From the NCBI GenBank assembly GCA_023402845.1, contig JAEYFP010000010.1, positions 101,798 through 165,797 on the forward strand: a stretch of 64,000 nt of DNA. The letters run 5' to 3'. Each line of letters begins with the position of its first letter. Within the stretch, counting starts at the first letter, position 1. Positions 63,773 through 64,000 of the stretch are shown in pieces. The translations under genes and the position numbers were made by a program. The DNA comes from Bacillota bacterium. Lineage in GTDB: Bacteria > Bacillota > Clostridia > Lachnospirales > Lachnospiraceae. The notes under the pieces are model-generated. The model made no database searches, was not told the origin of the DNA, and was given only the letters and a program-made list of their open reading frames with translations.

Positions 63773-64000
63773 TTTTTCTTTCGTTTAGAAGCATTTTGGA
63801 ATTTCCTTGAAATTTCGCATGTTATCTTATATAATGAAACGTGGAGTATTATCACAAATGCAGAATGATGTCACAAAGTCCAGCGGTGTGATGTCAAGTG
63901 AGAAATGAAATAAAAATCATATATTTTTATACTATTTCTTAAAAAACAAAAAACGACTACCTAAGCCCTGTCGACCAGGTTTTTAAAAAATGAGCAGGGC
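63773..64000 (-). promoter_or_regulatory. Upstream region of spoVAA
   Basis: No gene is seen. On the minus strand there are two TGACATCA copies 22 bp apart, a CATTATATA box that could be a forespore sigma (F/G) -10 but with poor -35 spacing, and a palindrome AATTTC-CTT-GAAATT at 63800-63814. A GCCCTG/CAGGGC pair near the window edge may belong to a terminator of the next gene. Confidence 0.3.

Overview
The window looks like a spore-forming, Gram-positive anaerobe of the Clostridia, most probably Lachnospiraceae-like. Supporting signs are a stage V sporulation protein (SpoVAA), a large single-chain PurL, QueH-type epoxyqueuosine reductase, DegV, an SH3-rich glucosaminidase, a cohesin-like surface protein, strong GGAGG ribosome sites and a type I-B CRISPR system with a 30-nt repeat ending in TTTAAAT. 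Every gene I can support is on the minus strand, so transcription runs from high to low coordinates throughout. No tRNA or rRNA genes were seen.

Layout. 1-1908: argS with its terminator. 2011-22091: a polyamine/agmatine island. It holds agmatine deiminase and N-carbamoylputrescine amidase (aguA, aguB), a LuxR-type regulator, two complete PotABCD-type ABC importers, a PII protein, two amidohydrolases, an aldehyde dehydrogenase, a putrescine aminotransferase, a GABA-type aminotransferase and an iron alcohol dehydrogenase. 22276-35760: mixed housekeeping genes, namely a dapF-like gene whose two catalytic cysteines are serines, queH, an EAL/degenerate-GGDEF protein, purL, degV, radA, an unknown gene, clpC and a GntR regulator. 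35927-42469: a chemotaxis receptor, a cohesin-like membrane protein and a seven-SH3 cell-wall glucosaminidase with a candidate leader peptide. 42767-49904: a zinc-ribbon protein, purD-purN-purM-purE, an M29 aminopeptidase, a small membrane protein and pyrE. 50041-50572: a decayed IS3-type transposase. 50669-54094: a CRISPR array of 53 repeats and 52 spacers. 54308-62871: the cas operon cas6-cas8b-cas7-cas5-cas3-cas4-cas1-cas2, ending at the leader of the array. 63107-63772: spoVAA.

How the genes fit together. Agmatine is taken up or made, deiminated to N-carbamoylputrescine and cleaved to putrescine. PatA plus the aldehyde dehydrogenase would carry putrescine through 4-aminobutanal to GABA. 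The second aminotransferase and the alcohol dehydrogenase could take GABA to succinate semialdehyde and a reduced product. Three of these transcription units (aguB, potA2, patA) share one layout: a sigma-A-like promoter, then a terminator-like hairpin, then the first gene. The glnK-potD1-potA1 stretch holds three more long hairpins. This suggests control by transcription attenuation or RNA processing across the island. It is the least ordinary signal in the window after the CRISPR locus.

The CRISPR-cas region is visibly more A+T-rich than its neighbours. It sits between an IS remnant and a spoVAA gene that has no spoVAB next to it, consistent with insertion by transfer. The cas operon leader contains a plus-strand sequence resembling one CRISPR repeat, a weak candidate for a cas-regulating RNA.
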